Positions 54,381-64,000 of a DNA stretch of 64,000 nt are shown here, piece by piece. The stretch comes from Gemmatimonadota bacterium (GTDB lineage: Bacteria; Gemmatimonadota; Gemmatimonadetes; Gemmatimonadales; Gemmatimonadaceae): positions 186,001 through 250,000 of the forward strand of contig JAQBQB010000018.1 in the NCBI GenBank assembly GCA_028287235.1, written 5' to 3'. The notes under the pieces were generated by a model. The model was not told where the DNA came from. It saw only the letters and a list, made by a program, of their open reading frames with translations, and searched no databases. Positions within the stretch are counted from its first letter, which is position 1, and each line of letters opens with the position of its first letter. The position numbers and the translations under genes were made by a program.

Positions 54381-55561
54381 GCGGCTCCGCTGCTCCGGGC
54401 TCCGACGGCCTCTTCGTACAGCTCCTCGTATTCCACCGCGATCGTCTCCCACGTAAAGCGGCTCCGCCAGGCCGCGCGGCCGTCGTCCGCCATGCGCCGC
54501 CGTGCAGTCTCGTCGCGCCAGAGCGACTCGATCGAGCGGGCAAAGTCGGCGGGTTCGGCGCGCACCGCGCCGTCGGGTGTGCGGCGGGACGGCACCAAGA
54601 TGCCGCTGTTGCCCCATCCGGCAATCTCGGCGGCGTTGCCCGCCGCCGTGGTGATGAACGGAGTCCGGCTGGCCATCGCTTCGAATAGCACGAGCGGTGA
54701 GCACTCGACCGCGGAACCCAATACGAAGAGGTCGGCCGCATGATAGGCGGCGACGATCTCGGCGCGCGAGAGGTCGAGAACGAGCACGCGCTTGCGCCCC
54801 AGGCTGAACACCTGCGCCACCGAGGCGCTGCGGCGACAGGCTGCCGCGCACCCGCCGCTCGAGAGCGCGTTGCCCGCGATGACGAGCGTGGCCGGCCCGA
54901 TCCGGGCACGCACGAACGCGTCGATGACGAGCGCGTGCCCTTTGAGCCCGGTGTGGGTGCCGACGGACAGCAGGAGCGGCGACTCCTTGGCGATGCCGTA
55001 CCGCTCGCGAAAGAGCGCGCCACCGCCTCCGCCGAATTCGTCGGCGCCGCACCCGTTCGGAATGATGCGCCGGTTGGTGAGCCCGTGCTTCCGGGCAAAG
55101 CCCGCGTCCTGATACTCGTCCGAATGAAAGATGAGACGATCGTATTTGCTCAACGTCTGCGGCAACGCGCGGAAGTACGGCGCGTGCGACGGATCGTGCA
55201 GCGCCGAGAAGCCGCACGGGGCGAATATCTTTGCGTAGGGCAGACGGTCGAGCAGAGGAAAGACGAGATCGGCCGACCACTGTTGGGCGGCATAGTTCAT
55301 CATCACGTCGCCATCGTATGAAAGCAGGAAATCCTGATAGCCGGACACGTCTCCGCGAAAACCGCTCGTCTGGCTCCCCTGGACGTCGAACTCCACGATC
55401 CGAACGCCGTTCGACACCTGGCGCGTTCTCTCCGTGAGCCGCGACGTCGCGACGGTTACGTCGTGACCCCGCGCGGCGAGTCGCTCGGAGATCTGTCGCA
55501 CGACTTCCTGCGCGCCGCCGACACTGGGCGGATAGAACAGCGCGGTATGGAGAATTCGCAT
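54377..55561 (-). CDS. GT4 glycosyltransferase
   Basis: A 394-residue GT-B enzyme with the classic start MRILHTALFYPPSVGGAQEV and VRQISERLAARGHDVTVAT. The donor half shows LLLSVGTHTGLKGHALVIDA, LVIAGNALSSGG and ADLFVLGSAVECSPLVLFEA with the E-x7-E pair, then GNAAEIAGWGNSGILVP. The hexose is unknown. The gap to the upstream methyltransferase is 9 bases, without overlap. Confidence 0.88.
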   Translation of the reverse strand: MRILHTALFYPPSVGGAQEVVRQISERLAARGHDVTVATSRLTERTRQVSNGVRIVEFDVQGSQTSGFRGDVSGYQDFLLSYDGDVMMNYAAQQWSADLVFPLLDRLPYAKIFAPCGFSALHDPSHAPYFRALPQTLSKYDRLIFHSDEYQDAGFARKHGLTNRRIIPNGCGADEFGGGGGALFRERYGIAKESPLLLSVGTHTGLKGHALVIDAFVRARIGPATLVIAGNALSSGGCAAACRRSASVAQVFSLGRKRVLVLDLSRAEIVAAYHAADLFVLGSAVECSPLVLFEAMASRTPFITTAAGNAAEIAGWGNSGILVPSRRTPDGAVRAEPADFARSIESLWRDETARRRMADDGRAAWRSRFTWETIAVEYEELYEEAVGARSSGAA

Positions 55562-55570
55562 TGCGCTGCG

Positions 55571-56305
55571 CTACGAGGCTCGGGTGGCGACCACGCCGGC
55601 ATACGGCGTGTACGACGGATGGCCGTATGGCAGCGCACGCAACGCACGGCTCAGCGTCCGCACCGTGCGCACCGCGGCGCGCTGCAGGCGGTTCCGCGGC
55701 TGTTCGTCGACCCAGAAGGCGAACCTGCCGAAATACCCGGACCAGTCGATCGTGAAGCCAAGCTCGGCGAGCACCGCGTTCCATGCCGCAGGGTTCATCG
55801 CCGCGACATTGTGCCGGCGGAGATTCTCCTCGTCGAGCGCGCGATGCAGCCAGTATTGCACGCCGCCTCGGAAGTTCGGCACCGTCACGATGAGCCGGCC
55901 TCCGGGTCCGACGAGCGCGGCGTGACGCCGCAGCGCAAGCTCCCACTCCGCGAAGTGCTCGATGAACCCGAACGAGCAGACGAGGTCGAACCGGCGTCTG
56001 AAATCGAATGTCATGAAGTCGGCTTGGTGAAACTCGCCCACCCGATGCCCCTGCGACGACAACCAGCGGGGGAGGTCGCTCGACGTGCGCGGCGTGAGAT
56101 CGATGCCGGACAGCTCGTAGCCTAGACCGCCGATCACCGAGAGGTAGCGCCCAGGAAAACAGCCGACCTCGAGACAGTCGCCTCGGCCCGCGCACACCTG
56201 CCGCTCGATGAGCTCGCGTAGCGGATCGGCGGGCGCCGCAACCGAGAATCCCATCGTCTCGTACGCGGTATCCCAGTAGCTCTGGTGGGCCAGACTCCCG
56301 ATCAT
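55571..56305 (-). CDS. SAM-dependent methyltransferase
   Basis: A 244-residue class I methyltransferase: [20 protein letters not shown] (SAM loop ExGCxPG), [58 protein letters not shown] and [13 protein letters not shown]. This is the general Methyltransf_11/25 pattern, here between a GT and the ABC transporter. It may cap or decorate sugars of the glycan; in ABC-type O-antigens, non-reducing-end methylation acts as a chain terminator recognised by Wzt. That link is inference. Its ATG at 56305 overlaps the wzt stop by 4 bases. Confidence 0.85.
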   Translation of the reverse strand: MIGSLAHQSYWDTAYETMGFSVAAPADPLRELIERQVCAGRGDCLEVGCFPGRYLSVIGGLGYELSGIDLTPRTSSDLPRWLSSQGHRVGEFHQADFMTFDFRRRFDLVCSFGFIEHFAEWELALRRHAALVGPGGRLIVTVPNFRGGVQYWLHRALDEENLRRHNVAAMNPAAWNAVLAELGFTIDWSGYFGRFAFWVDEQPRNRLQRAAVRTVRTLSRALRALPYGHPSYTPYAGVVATRAS

Positions 56306-57594
56306 CGGCGCTCCGTGTCCCAGCGCAGCAGCGGCCGCACGACGCCCGGCATGTCACCCGCGTAATCTCCGCGCGCGGATTCGCCGGAGAGGGTGTCGAC
56401 CACCTGCACCGTCGCGGCGTCCGGCTCGAAGAAATGCACGGTGTCCGGATTGTGCGTCACCACCGCCGGCCAGATCGAGAACGTTCCTTCGGCCAGCAGA
56501 TTTCCGGGAATGCGCAGCGTGCTGCGATAGTGGCCCACGGTACGCGGCGTATGCCGCCAGGCGATGTCCGTATCCTGAGCCACGAACGCCACGGTGCCGT
56601 CGTCGGCCACGATGTGCAATTTTGGAATCATCGCCATGCCAGGACGTAGCACTTCGTACTCGATGACGATGTCAACGGGACGCCGCACATCGATGGGCCC
56701 GGTGACGGTCGCGTTGTCGACCTTGACGCCCACGAACGTGAGCCGCGCCCATTCGTTGCCGGGCGCGGTGCGCGCGTCGTCCCATGTTCGCGCTGCCGAC
56801 AACGTGGACTCGCCGCTGGTGTATCGCGCGATCACCGCGTGCGGCGCACCGTCCATCACCACGCGGCCACCGTCGAGCAGCACTGCGCGCGTACACAGCC
56901 GGCGAATTGCGTCCATGTTGTGGCTGACGAAGAGCACCGTGCGCCCCTCGCGCGTCAGGTCGCCGAGCTTGCCGAGGCATTTTTTCTGAAACGCCATATC
57001 GCCCACGGCAAGCACCTCGTCGACGACGAGAACTTCGGGCTCCAGGTGTGCGGCAACGGCGAACGCCAACCGCACTTGCATGCCTGACGAATAGCGCTTC
57101 ACCGGCGTGTCGATAAATCGATCCACGCCGGAAAACTCCACGATCTGATCGAACTTTCGCTCGACCTCCACCTTCGTCATCCCGAGAATCGTTCCGTTCA
57201 GGTAGACGTTCTCTCGTCCCGTGAGCTCGGGATGAAAGCCGGTTCCAACCTCGAGGAGGCTCGCCACTCGGCCCCGCACCGTGGCGCAGCCGGACGTCGG
57301 CTCGGTGATGCGAGACAGAATCTTGAGAAGCGTACTCTTGCCGGCGCCGTTCCTGCCGATGATGCCGACGATCTCCCCCTCGGCCACCGCGAACGACACC
57401 GCGCGCAACGCCCAAACGATGTCGTCCGCTTCGCTCGCGCTGTCGACGCGAGTGAGGTCGCGGAGCCGCCGGAGATTCCGAAGCGGCGCGCTCATCGCAT
57501 CGACGACGGTGGCGGCCAGCGTGTCCTTGCGGCGCTCGCGCACGTCGATGCGGTACTGTTTGCTCAGCCGATCGATCGCGATGGCTTCGGTCAC
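56302..57594 (-). CDS. wzt: polysaccharide ABC transporter ATPase with C-terminal sugar-binding domain
   Basis: A 430-residue ABC ATPase. Walker [10 protein letters not shown] (80-88), signature [11 protein letters not shown] (168-178), Walker B VLVVDE (188-193) and switch-His FVSHNMD. It belongs to the Wzt/TagH group by its N-terminal extension ([15 protein letters not shown]) and [20 protein letters not shown]. Residues about 265-430 form an extra beta domain ([40 protein letters not shown]), which in E. coli O9a-type Wzt recognises the modified chain end. GTG 57594 overlaps the wzm stop. Confidence 0.94.
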   Translation of the reverse strand: MTEAIAIDRLSKQYRIDVRERRKDTLAATVVDAMSAPLRNLRRLRDLTRVDSASEADDIVWALRAVSFAVAEGEIVGIIGRNGAGKSTLLKILSRITEPTSGCATVRGRVASLLEVGTGFHPELTGRENVYLNGTILGMTKVEVERKFDQIVEFSGVDRFIDTPVKRYSSGMQVRLAFAVAAHLEPEVLVVDEVLAVGDMAFQKKCLGKLGDLTREGRTVLFVSHNMDAIRRLCTRAVLLDGGRVVMDGAPHAVIARYTSGESTLSAARTWDDARTAPGNEWARLTFVGVKVDNATVTGPIDVRRPVDIVIEYEVLRPGMAMIPKLHIVADDGTVAFVAQDTDIAWRHTPRTVGHYRSTLRIPGNLLAEGTFSIWPAVVTHNPDTVHFFEPDAATVQVVDTLSGESARGDYAGDMPGVVRPLLRWDTERR

Positions 57595-58469
57595 GCGATG
57601 TCCGCGAAATGACGTTCCATGCGGCGGAAGTAGAGCGCGCCGGTCACGGCGAGTACGATGGAGCTCGCTGCTCCTACTCCGATGAGATCCCAGGGCATGG
57701 GCGTCGTGCCGAGGATCGACGCCCGGAACCCTTCGATGACGCCCGCCATCGGATACAACCCATAAATGAGCCGAATCGCCCGCGCGTTGCTCCCGAACTT
57801 CTCGGCAATCAGCGATACCGGCCACACGACGGGCGCGGCGTACATGAGCAGTTGTGCCAGGAACTGCACACCGTGCTTCACGTCGCGATAGCGAACCGCG
57901 AGCGCCGACAACCACGTGCCGATCCCGAACGCCGCGAGGCACATCAGGACGACCAGCACGGGGAACATCGCGATCGCCGCGGTTGGCTTGATCCGGTACG
58001 CCGCGAGCAGCCCGGCCAGCACCACGGTGGCGACCGCGAAATCCACGAGCGCAGCCAGCACCGGCGTGAGTGGGATGATGAGCCGCGGGAAATACACTTT
58101 GCTCAACATCGGCGCGTTGCTGATCAAGCTCGTCGTCGCCCCCGTCATGGCGGTGGAGAAATACGTCCACGGCACGAGGGCGGTGAACGAGAACACGGCG
58201 TACGGCACGCCGTCGCTCGGAATGCGGGCCAGGCTCCCGAATACGACGGTGAACACCAGCATCCCGAACAGCGGACGGAGAATCGCCCATCCGAATCCGA
58301 TGACGGTCTGCGCATAAAGCGATTTCACGTCGCGCCGCACGAGGAACCAAAGCAGATCCCGATATGCGAGCAGCTCGCGCCAATCGAGCGCTCGCCATCC
58401 CGAGCTCCGTTCCAGCCGCGTGACCGGGCGCGCGGCGGCGGGGATGATGACGTCGGGGATCGCGCTCAT
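57591..58469 (-). CDS. wzm: polysaccharide ABC transporter permease
   Basis: A 292-residue ABC-2 type permease. Cytosolic N-terminus with [20 protein letters not shown] (the ABC-2 amphipathic helix), then about six TM helices ([114 protein letters not shown]). With Wzt it should flip or export a lipid-linked glycan. ATG 58469 overlaps the upstream GT stop by 4 bases. Its presence in the run with a Wzy polymerase is the notable point. Confidence 0.93.
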   Translation of the reverse strand: MSAIPDVIIPAAARPVTRLERSSGWRALDWRELLAYRDLLWFLVRRDVKSLYAQTVIGFGWAILRPLFGMLVFTVVFGSLARIPSDGVPYAVFSFTALVPWTYFSTAMTGATTSLISNAPMLSKVYFPRLIIPLTPVLAALVDFAVATVVLAGLLAAYRIKPTAAIAMFPVLVVLMCLAAFGIGTWLSALAVRYRDVKHGVQFLAQLLMYAAPVVWPVSLIAEKFGSNARAIRLIYGLYPMAGVIEGFRASILGTTPMPWDLIGVGAASSIVLAVTGALYFRRMERHFADIA

Positions 58470-59593
58470 TGCGCCGACACCGCGTGCATGGAGCGCGCGC
58501 CGGAGGGCAGGGCCACGAGCTCGGAGAGGGCCTGGCGCCAGCGCGACTGAAACGCCGACACGCTAAAGTGCGCGAGGTCTGCCTGCGTCGGCCGCTCGGC
58601 CTGGGTCGCCACGCGCACGATTGCGTCACGCAACCCGCGCGCATCGTCCGGATTCGTCGCCACCCCGCACGCTGTACCACGAATCGTCTCGCCGCTTGCG
58701 TCGAGCGTGCTCGCAACCACCGGAACGCCACACGCCATCGCTTCGAGATATGCAATCCCGAATCCCTCGCCTCTTCCCGGCATCACGAACACGTCGGCGA
58801 GTCGCAGGTGGTCCGTTTTCTCCGCTTCCGGCACATAGCCGATGAAGCGAACGCGGTCGGCGACGCCCAGCTCACGTGCAAGGGTCTCGAGACGCGGCCG
58901 GTCGTCACCGTCACCGGCCACGACGTAGGCGACGGATGGAATCGCGTTCGCAACGGCCGGCAAGACGCGCAACACCTCGTCGACACCCTTGTAACGCTCG
59001 GCCGCTGAATAACGTGCCAACGTCATGAGCACGAGTTTGCCTTCGAGCGCGTATCGCGACAGGAGGTCGCCGCGCTTGGGTCCGGGCGCAAAGAGGGTGG
59101 CATCGACACAATTCGGGATGACACTCGTCTCCTCGGTGCGCATCGCGCTCCAGCCGGAAAAACGAGCGCGGGTGAGGTCACTCACCGCGACCACGCGTTC
59201 AGCGCGCCGCGCGAAGAACCGCGCGCTACGGTTGTGCGGGGGCTGCCACGCTTCGATCCCGTGCGTCACGAGCAGCCACGGCGCGCCGGAGCGCCACGCG
59301 GCGTACGCCGCGAGCGCACTCAAATGGACGTGCCCACAGACAACCGCGTCGAACCGGTGGTCGCGCAGTGCGGCCATGGTTTCACGAACGAAGGCGATCT
59401 TTCCACCGGCGGCGACAGAGCGGAAGTCCACCTTCGCTGGTATCGCGCCGATCGGTTCGGCGATCGTGCGCGGAATGGCGATCACGGAGTCGCACGCCGG
59501 ATCGGCGCTCAACGCGGTGAGCAGATCGCGATTGAACTTCGCGATGCCTCCGCGCCCGCCAAATGCGTCGGTGACCAGCACCAGCACGTTCAT
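58466..59593 (-). CDS. GT4 glycosyltransferase
   Basis: A 375-residue GT-B enzyme: [20 protein letters not shown] at the start, [37 protein letters not shown], then [36 protein letters not shown] and [20 protein letters not shown] (E-x7-E) with CGVPVVAS. The TRP/GIEAW wording matches mannosyl or related transferases of EPS clusters, but the sugar is unknown. Overlaps: 4 bases with asnB and 4 with wzm. Confidence 0.88.
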   Translation of the reverse strand: MNVLVLVTDAFGGRGGIAKFNRDLLTALSADPACDSVIAIPRTIAEPIGAIPAKVDFRSVAAGGKIAFVRETMAALRDHRFDAVVCGHVHLSALAAYAAWRSGAPWLLVTHGIEAWQPPHNRSARFFARRAERVVAVSDLTRARFSGWSAMRTEETSVIPNCVDATLFAPGPKRGDLLSRYALEGKLVLMTLARYSAAERYKGVDEVLRVLPAVANAIPSVAYVVAGDGDDRPRLETLARELGVADRVRFIGYVPEAEKTDHLRLADVFVMPGRGEGFGIAYLEAMACGVPVVASTLDASGETIRGTACGVATNPDDARGLRDAIVRVATQAERPTQADLAHFSVSAFQSRWRQALSELVALPSGARSMHAVSAQ

Positions 59594-61371
59594 GCGGCGC
59601 CTGCGTACAGCATGCGTGCCCACCCGCGCAGTCCACGATCGTGCACGCCGCCACGCGACCGCGCCGCCCACTCGCGGGCAGGCACCGCGAAGCCGGTCTT
59701 CGGCCGACCGAGCACGTTGGCCGGAAGCGATCGCGTCACCGCTCGCGCAAGCGACTGCTTGTTGGCCATGCCCGCACAGGCGAACGGCGCCGCCGCTTGC
59801 CAGAGCGTCCAGTCGACGAGCGGAACGCGAACTTCCACCGAGTGGCTCATGCCTGCCCAGTCGACGTCGCGCAGCAGCCGGTCGCGCATGTACCACGTGC
59901 TCTCGAGCGCCGAGATCTTCGCGTGATCGCTCGTGAGGCCGGCAATGGACGCGGAGAGCCGGCCCACGGTATCGAGCTCCGCGAGGCCGTCGCGCACCAA
60001 CTCCGCGTCGAGAACGCTCGGCAACTCCCACGGCATGAACAACGCGCGCCGGAGCAAGAAGCTGCTCGCGTGGTCGCCGCCGTACTCTACCAGCCCCGCG
60101 TACTTCGGCGACGCGGCACGCGGCAGTATCGGCGCGATCACGTTGCGCATTGCTCGCCCCACGGCCGGCCGATGCGGCACATGTCCGACAGCCGCGATGA
60201 GTCTCGGGATGTCGCGAAAGCTTGGATAGCCGCCAAACAACTCGTCGCCGCCCAACCCCGACAAGGCCACCTTGAAGCCGCACGCCGCGGCGGCCTTCGC
60301 GACGAAGTAGCTGTTGATGCCGTCGGTGGACGGAGAGTCCATACGATCGATCAACGTCTCGACGTCCGCCTCGAACGTCTCGCGCGTGATCCAGACCGTG
60401 CGGTGCTCGGCGCCGTAGTGTGCGGCCACGGCTTCGGCCGTCGCAGTCTCGTCCTGCGCCGTTCCGCGGTACTCGTCGAACCCGAGCGTGATCGTGCGCG
60501 GTATCGCCCCCGTTTCCGCCGCCAACCCGAGGATCGTGGCCGAGTCGAGTCCAGCGGAGAGAAAGACCGCCACGTCCACGTCGGCGACGAGATGGTGCTT
60601 CACACTGTCGACGAGCGCGTCACGCAGCGCGCCGGCTGCATCGCGCTCGCTCGGCCGGTTCGCCTCGGCGACCGACAGCAGTTCACGTACGCTGGCGAAT
60701 GTTCGCGTGGACTTCCGTCCGTCGCGCGTGACGCGCATGACGGTGCCGGCCTCGAGAGAGCGAATGCCCCGATGGAGCGTGTACGGCTCAGGGACGTGGC
60801 CCCACAAAAAGAATCCGACGTGTCCTGCCGGCTCGGGTGACGTGTCGACCGCGCCCCCTGCACGCAACGCCTTCACCTCCGAAGCCGCGCGAACGCAGCT
60901 GCCGTCATCGGCATAGTAGAGCGGCTTGATGCCGAACGGGTCGCGGGCGAGCACGAGCTCGCCTTTGACGCTGTCCCACAGCGCGAAGGCGAACATGCCG
61001 CGGAGCTCCGCGAACATCGCGTCGCCACGGTCGGCATAGAGATGGAGCAGGACTTCGGTGTCCGAGTCGGACGAGAATCGGTATCCACGTTGTTCCAGCG
61101 ACGTGCGCAGCGCTCGATAGTTGTAGATCTCGCCGTTGAACGAGATGATCGCCGCGTCATTCGCGGCGCGCATCGGTTGCGCCCCGCGATCGCTGAGGTC
61201 GATGATCGCCAAACGCCGGTGGCCGAGCGCGACGCGCTCGTCCGCGCTCACCCACGTGCCGGCGCCGTCAGGGCCGCGCGGCGCCATGCGATCGCACGTG
61301 CGTTGGAGCTCACGCCGATCGACGAGATTGCCGCGAGCACCATAGGCCAGAACCGCCGCGATTCCGCACAT
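59590..61371 (-). CDS. asnB: asparagine synthase (glutamine-hydrolysing) family protein
   Basis: A 593-residue two-domain enzyme. N-terminal Ntn glutaminase with catalytic Cys2 (MCGIAAVLAYGARG), HRRLAIIDLSDRGAQPM, SFNGEIYNYRALR; C-terminal ATP-pyrophosphatase with FLSAGLDSATILGLAAETG (PP-loop) and LSGLGGDELFGGYPSFRDI. Within glycan loci such proteins can amidate uronic acids or other sugar carboxylates as well as make asparagine. That the substrate is a sugar here is inference from context. It lies 12 bases after the membrane protein gene and overlaps the GT start downstream. Confidence 0.9.
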   Translation of the reverse strand: MCGIAAVLAYGARGNLVDRRELQRTCDRMAPRGPDGAGTWVSADERVALGHRRLAIIDLSDRGAQPMRAANDAAIISFNGEIYNYRALRTSLEQRGYRFSSDSDTEVLLHLYADRGDAMFAELRGMFAFALWDSVKGELVLARDPFGIKPLYYADDGSCVRAASEVKALRAGGAVDTSPEPAGHVGFFLWGHVPEPYTLHRGIRSLEAGTVMRVTRDGRKSTRTFASVRELLSVAEANRPSERDAAGALRDALVDSVKHHLVADVDVAVFLSAGLDSATILGLAAETGAIPRTITLGFDEYRGTAQDETATAEAVAAHYGAEHRTVWITRETFEADVETLIDRMDSPSTDGINSYFVAKAAAACGFKVALSGLGGDELFGGYPSFRDIPRLIAAVGHVPHRPAVGRAMRNVIAPILPRAASPKYAGLVEYGGDHASSFLLRRALFMPWELPSVLDAELVRDGLAELDTVGRLSASIAGLTSDHAKISALESTWYMRDRLLRDVDWAGMSHSVEVRVPLVDWTLWQAAAPFACAGMANKQSLARAVTRSLPANVLGRPKTGFAVPAREWAARSRGGVHDRGLRGWARMLYAGAA

Positions 61372-61383
61372 CGTCGTCGACCG

Positions 61384-62766
61384 CTAGCCGGCTGTAGTGT
61401 GCGCGGACACGTCAGCGCCACCGCGCGTTGCGACGCGCACGCGTGACCCGATCCGCCGCAGCGCTCGCACCGATTCCGCGCTGATGAGGAGAAAGGCGAG
61501 AGGAAGAAACGGCAGATAGAAGATGATCGCGTTGATGTGCAGGTGATTGATCATGTGATTCCGCATCGGCACCGCCCACGACACGCTCGCGGTCAAGCCG
61601 ACGAGCGCGGCCGCGGCGAACGCCTCGCGCGCGTCCAACAGTCGGCCCGGTGCGGCACGACGGGCACGCAGCACTCGCCAGATCAGCGCGAGCGCCACGC
61701 CGATCACGAATCCGATCGGCACACCGACGTGCGCGCCTGGAATCGTGAACGCGGGCTGAAGCAGGTAGCCGCCCGTGGCCACCGCGGCCAGGCAGCCGCG
61801 CTCGCACCACGGCGCACGCGACACGACTTCGCGAAGCAATCGAGTGCCCGGCGGTGCATAGCCGAATCCGAGGCTCGACACGCCAAAGCTCCGGTACACG
61901 ACGCGGTCGCCGAGCACCGCCACCGCGCGGTCCCAACCGCCGAGATACTCGGCGAGCTTGTGCAGATGCAGTGCGATCGCCGCGACGACGGCGAGCCCGC
62001 CGACGGCAATGAGTAGAACCACATGACGAGCGACGACACGGAGCGACGCGCGCTGCGTCTCGAAATACACGAGCGGCACCGCGGCGCCGAGCGCAACGTT
62101 GGTGATGTACTCGTAGCTCGAGAGCGCGCGAAGCAAAACGAGTCCAAAGACTCCGGCGCACACGATCGGAATCCGCCAGCGATCGGACAGGCGCGGGTAG
62201 GCGAGCCAGACGAACAATACCGGCAGATAGCAGGTCCAGATTTCCCAGTACAGACTCCGCGAGAACAGCACCAGCCAGTTTGACGCGGCGAGCAATACGA
62301 CGCTCGATACTGCCGCGGCGAGTCCGAGCTCAGCGCGCGCCGCCGTCACGAGCGCCGCGAGCACGAGCGCCAGGGCCAGGGCGGTGAAGAGATGCAGCCG
62401 CGCGATCGACAGGCCGGTTCGCTCGACGTCCGTGCCAGCCAGCCACGCCGCAATCGTCCCCTGTAACCCGAAGTGCGACAAGTATGCTTCTCGTCCCGCC
62501 GCGTCGGCCCGAGCCGACGGCGGTCGCGAATACAGACGCTGCGTGTTGTGCGCCGCCGATGCCACCAGGAAGCCGCCGAAGAATGCATCGCGTCCCTCGG
62601 CGTGCGTCACGATACGCTCAACGACGAGAGCATCCGAGTCTTCTTGAAAGCTCGCGAATTGCCCAGGGCCGCCGACGCCGAAGATGTTCGTCGCGAAGCT
62701 CGCGAACAACGCGATTGTCGTTGCCGCGAAAAAGACCGCCTGCCGACCGCGCCTGCCAACGTTCAC
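61384..62766 (-). CDS. multi-pass membrane protein, GT-C-like
   Basis: A 460-residue protein with about 10-11 hydrophobic segments. After the first helix ([19 protein letters not shown]) lies an acidic pair in the first extracytoplasmic loop (FQEDSDALV, Glu42/Asp43/Asp45), which resembles the catalytic DE/ED motif of GT-C transferases. Large loops carry [11 protein letters not shown] and [17 protein letters not shown]. It could be a glycosyl, acyl or phospho-transferase acting on lipid-linked sugar, or a polymerase/flippase-like protein. I do not recognise a named family. Start GTG 62766, overlapping the fcl stop by 4 bases. Confidence 0.6.
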   Translation of the reverse strand: MNVGRRGRQAVFFAATTIALFASFATNIFGVGGPGQFASFQEDSDALVVERIVTHAEGRDAFFGGFLVASAAHNTQRLYSRPPSARADAAGREAYLSHFGLQGTIAAWLAGTDVERTGLSIARLHLFTALALALVLAALVTAARAELGLAAAVSSVVLLAASNWLVLFSRSLYWEIWTCYLPVLFVWLAYPRLSDRWRIPIVCAGVFGLVLLRALSSYEYITNVALGAAVPLVYFETQRASLRVVARHVVLLIAVGGLAVVAAIALHLHKLAEYLGGWDRAVAVLGDRVVYRSFGVSSLGFGYAPPGTRLLREVVSRAPWCERGCLAAVATGGYLLQPAFTIPGAHVGVPIGFVIGVALALIWRVLRARRAAPGRLLDAREAFAAAALVGLTASVSWAVPMRNHMINHLHINAIIFYLPFLPLAFLLISAESVRALRRIGSRVRVATRGGADVSAHTTAG

Positions 62767-63749
62767 GAGTGCGCGACGACCCGCGCGTCGGTGGGATTCT
62801 GACAGGAGGCCTCGTTCGGCCGCACGCTCATCAAGAACGCCGCATACGCCCGTTCGATTCCGCTCTGCAGCGGCGTCCGCGGCCGCCACCCCAGCGCTTG
62901 CAGCCGCGCGATGTCGAGCAGCTTTCGCGGCGGTCCGTCCGGCTTGCTCGTGTCGTACACGACGTCGCCCTCGTAGCCCACGACGCCCTTCACTAACTCC
63001 GCGAGCTCGCCGATGCGGATGTCCTCACCGCAGCCGATGTTCACGATGTGCATCGGATCGTCGTAGCGCTCCATGAGGAACACGCACGCTTCCGCCATGT
63101 CGTCCACATACAGGAACTCGCGGCGCGCGTTCCCGGTCCCCCAAATCGGCACGCTCGGCGCGCCCTGGACTCTTGCCTCGTGGAACTTCCGGATCAACGC
63201 CGGGAGCACGTGGCTGTTCAGCAAGTCGAAGTTGTCGCCCGGTCCGTAGAGGTTGGTCGGCATCACCGAGATGAAGTTCGATCCATACTGCCGGTGATAC
63301 GCCTGGCACATCTCGATGCCGGCAATCTTCGCGACCGCGTACGGCTGGTTGGTCGGCTCGAGGTAGCCGGAGAGGAGCGCGTCTTCGGTGATCGGCTGCA
63401 CGGCCTGGCGCGGATAGATGCACGAGCTGCCGAGGAACATCAGCTTCTCGACGCCGTACCGATGCGCGGCTTCGATCACGTTGCACTGGATGGCCAGATT
63501 GCTGCGGATGAATTCCGCGGGCAGCGTGTTGTTCGCGTGGATGCCGCCAACCTTGGCGGCGGCGAGGAACACATAGCGCGGGCGCGTCTCTTCAAAGAAC
63601 TCGAACACGCGCCGCTGGTCCTCGAGGTCCAGCTCGGCGCGCGGCCGGAGCAGCAGCGCCGAATAGCCGGCATCGACGAGCCGGCGAACGAGCGCCGAGC
63701 CGACGAGGCCGCGATGTCCGGCGACGTAGATCTTGTCGGTGAGCCGCAT
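62763..63749 (-). CDS. fcl: GDP-L-fucose synthase
   Basis: A 328-residue short-chain dehydrogenase/reductase converting GDP-4-keto-6-deoxymannose to GDP-L-fucose (epimerase-reductase, NADPH). Rossmann loop [15 protein letters not shown] (8-21), GSSCIYP with Ser108/109, and the catalytic pair Y137-x3-K141 ([11 protein letters not shown]), then [29 protein letters not shown] and [16 protein letters not shown] chose ATG 63749, because GAGGG sits about 8 bases upstream; ATG 63752 directly precedes it. No gmd is in the window, so the precursor must come from elsewhere. It implies fucose in the glycan. Confidence 0.93.
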   Translation of the reverse strand: MRLTDKIYVAGHRGLVGSALVRRLVDAGYSALLLRPRAELDLEDQRRVFEFFEETRPRYVFLAAAKVGGIHANNTLPAEFIRSNLAIQCNVIEAAHRYGVEKLMFLGSSCIYPRQAVQPITEDALLSGYLEPTNQPYAVAKIAGIEMCQAYHRQYGSNFISVMPTNLYGPGDNFDLLNSHVLPALIRKFHEARVQGAPSVPIWGTGNARREFLYVDDMAEACVFLMERYDDPMHIVNIGCGEDIRIGELAELVKGVVGYEGDVVYDTSKPDGPPRKLLDIARLQALGWRPRTPLQSGIERAYAAFLMSVRPNEASCQNPTDARVVAHS

Positions 63750-63796
63750 CATCTCCCTCGGTTGTTCTGCTGGGACCGGCGTGGGGCGGACGGCCG

Positions 63797-64000
63797 TCAG
63801 GCTGACCGCACACGAAAGCCGGCCTGCGCGAGCTTGACGAGCGCATTCACGCGCTCGCGCTCCCGTGTCGCGAAGAGCGCGTCCGGCGTCGGGACTCGCT
63901 CGATTTGTACGATTCCGTGTTCGTTCATCCGTGCGCGGAGCTGGGCGATCACGTCGGGCGGAACGCGCGCCGGCAGCTCGCCGCACTGGACCACGTAGAG
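63797..64000 (-). CDS. partial gene of unknown function (glycan locus)
   Basis: The C-terminal 67 codons of a gene that begins outside the window; its stop is at 63797-63799. The sequence ([20 protein letters not shown], then [39 protein letters not shown] with small changes) has no recognisable domain. It lies 47 bases upstream of fcl in the same direction and therefore is probably part of the same gene run. No start or motif allows a function to be named. Confidence 0.65.
   Translation of the reverse strand, partial: LYVVQCGELPARVPPDVIAQLRARMNEHGIVQIERVPTPDALFATRERERVNALVKLAQAGFRVRSA

Overview
The window is high-GC bacterial DNA with densely packed genes, many ATGA/GTGA start-stop overlaps, GTG starts and many lipoproteins. 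A Minf_1886-family protein, a PadR regulator next to a MacB/ADOP-type permease, BIG2-type lipoproteins and pseudo-receiver regulators together suggest a soil member of Gemmatimonadota. That assignment is inference from gene style; no rRNA or other phylogenetic marker was available.

Layout. 1-6.4 kb is core metabolism. It holds a Minf_1886-like protein, a zinc-ribbon protein, the coupled nnr-thiL-plsC genes, enolase, an FtsB/DivIC-type division protein, and two CAT-anticodon tRNAs (initiator Met, then elongator Met) with visible promoters and terminators. 6.4-10 kb holds a decayed AraC-regulator fragment abutting a lower-GC, foreign-looking chloroperoxidase-type hydrolase, then two further hydrolases and an outer-membrane protein. 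10.1-14 kb is a divergent phosphoketolase (xfp) / acetate kinase (ackA) pair, which together convert xylulose-5-P or fructose-6-P to acetate plus ATP. 14-31.5 kb is envelope and accessory material: an OMPLA-like protein, a PBP4-type carboxypeptidase, a GH-A-like glycosidase, an M30-like metalloprotease lipoprotein, pseudo-receiver/AraC/OmpR-type regulators around a tiny Cys-containing lipoprotein, TPR proteins, a cupredoxin lipoprotein, and an intact PadR-ADOP permease operon. A deletion-fused relic of a second PadR-permease operon also lies here.

31.6-64 kb is one very large minus-strand surface-glycan locus of 27 consecutive genes, most overlapping by 1-4 nt. It contains a sugar nucleotide enzyme (fcl), an asparagine-synthetase-type amidotransferase, an O-carbamoyltransferase, two methyltransferases, fourteen glycosyltransferases, a Wzy-like polymerase, a WecA/MraY-like initiating transferase, a Wza exporter, a Wzc tyrosine autokinase and, in the same run, the Wzm/Wzt pair of the ABC-transporter pathway. 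No Wzx flippase is visible in the window. The mixture of Wzy-type and ABC-type assembly parts in a single coupled gene run is the most notable system here. Both ends of the window cut genes: a possible TIR-like protein at the left and an unidentified member of the glycan locus at the right. No intergenic stretch exceeds about 230 bases.
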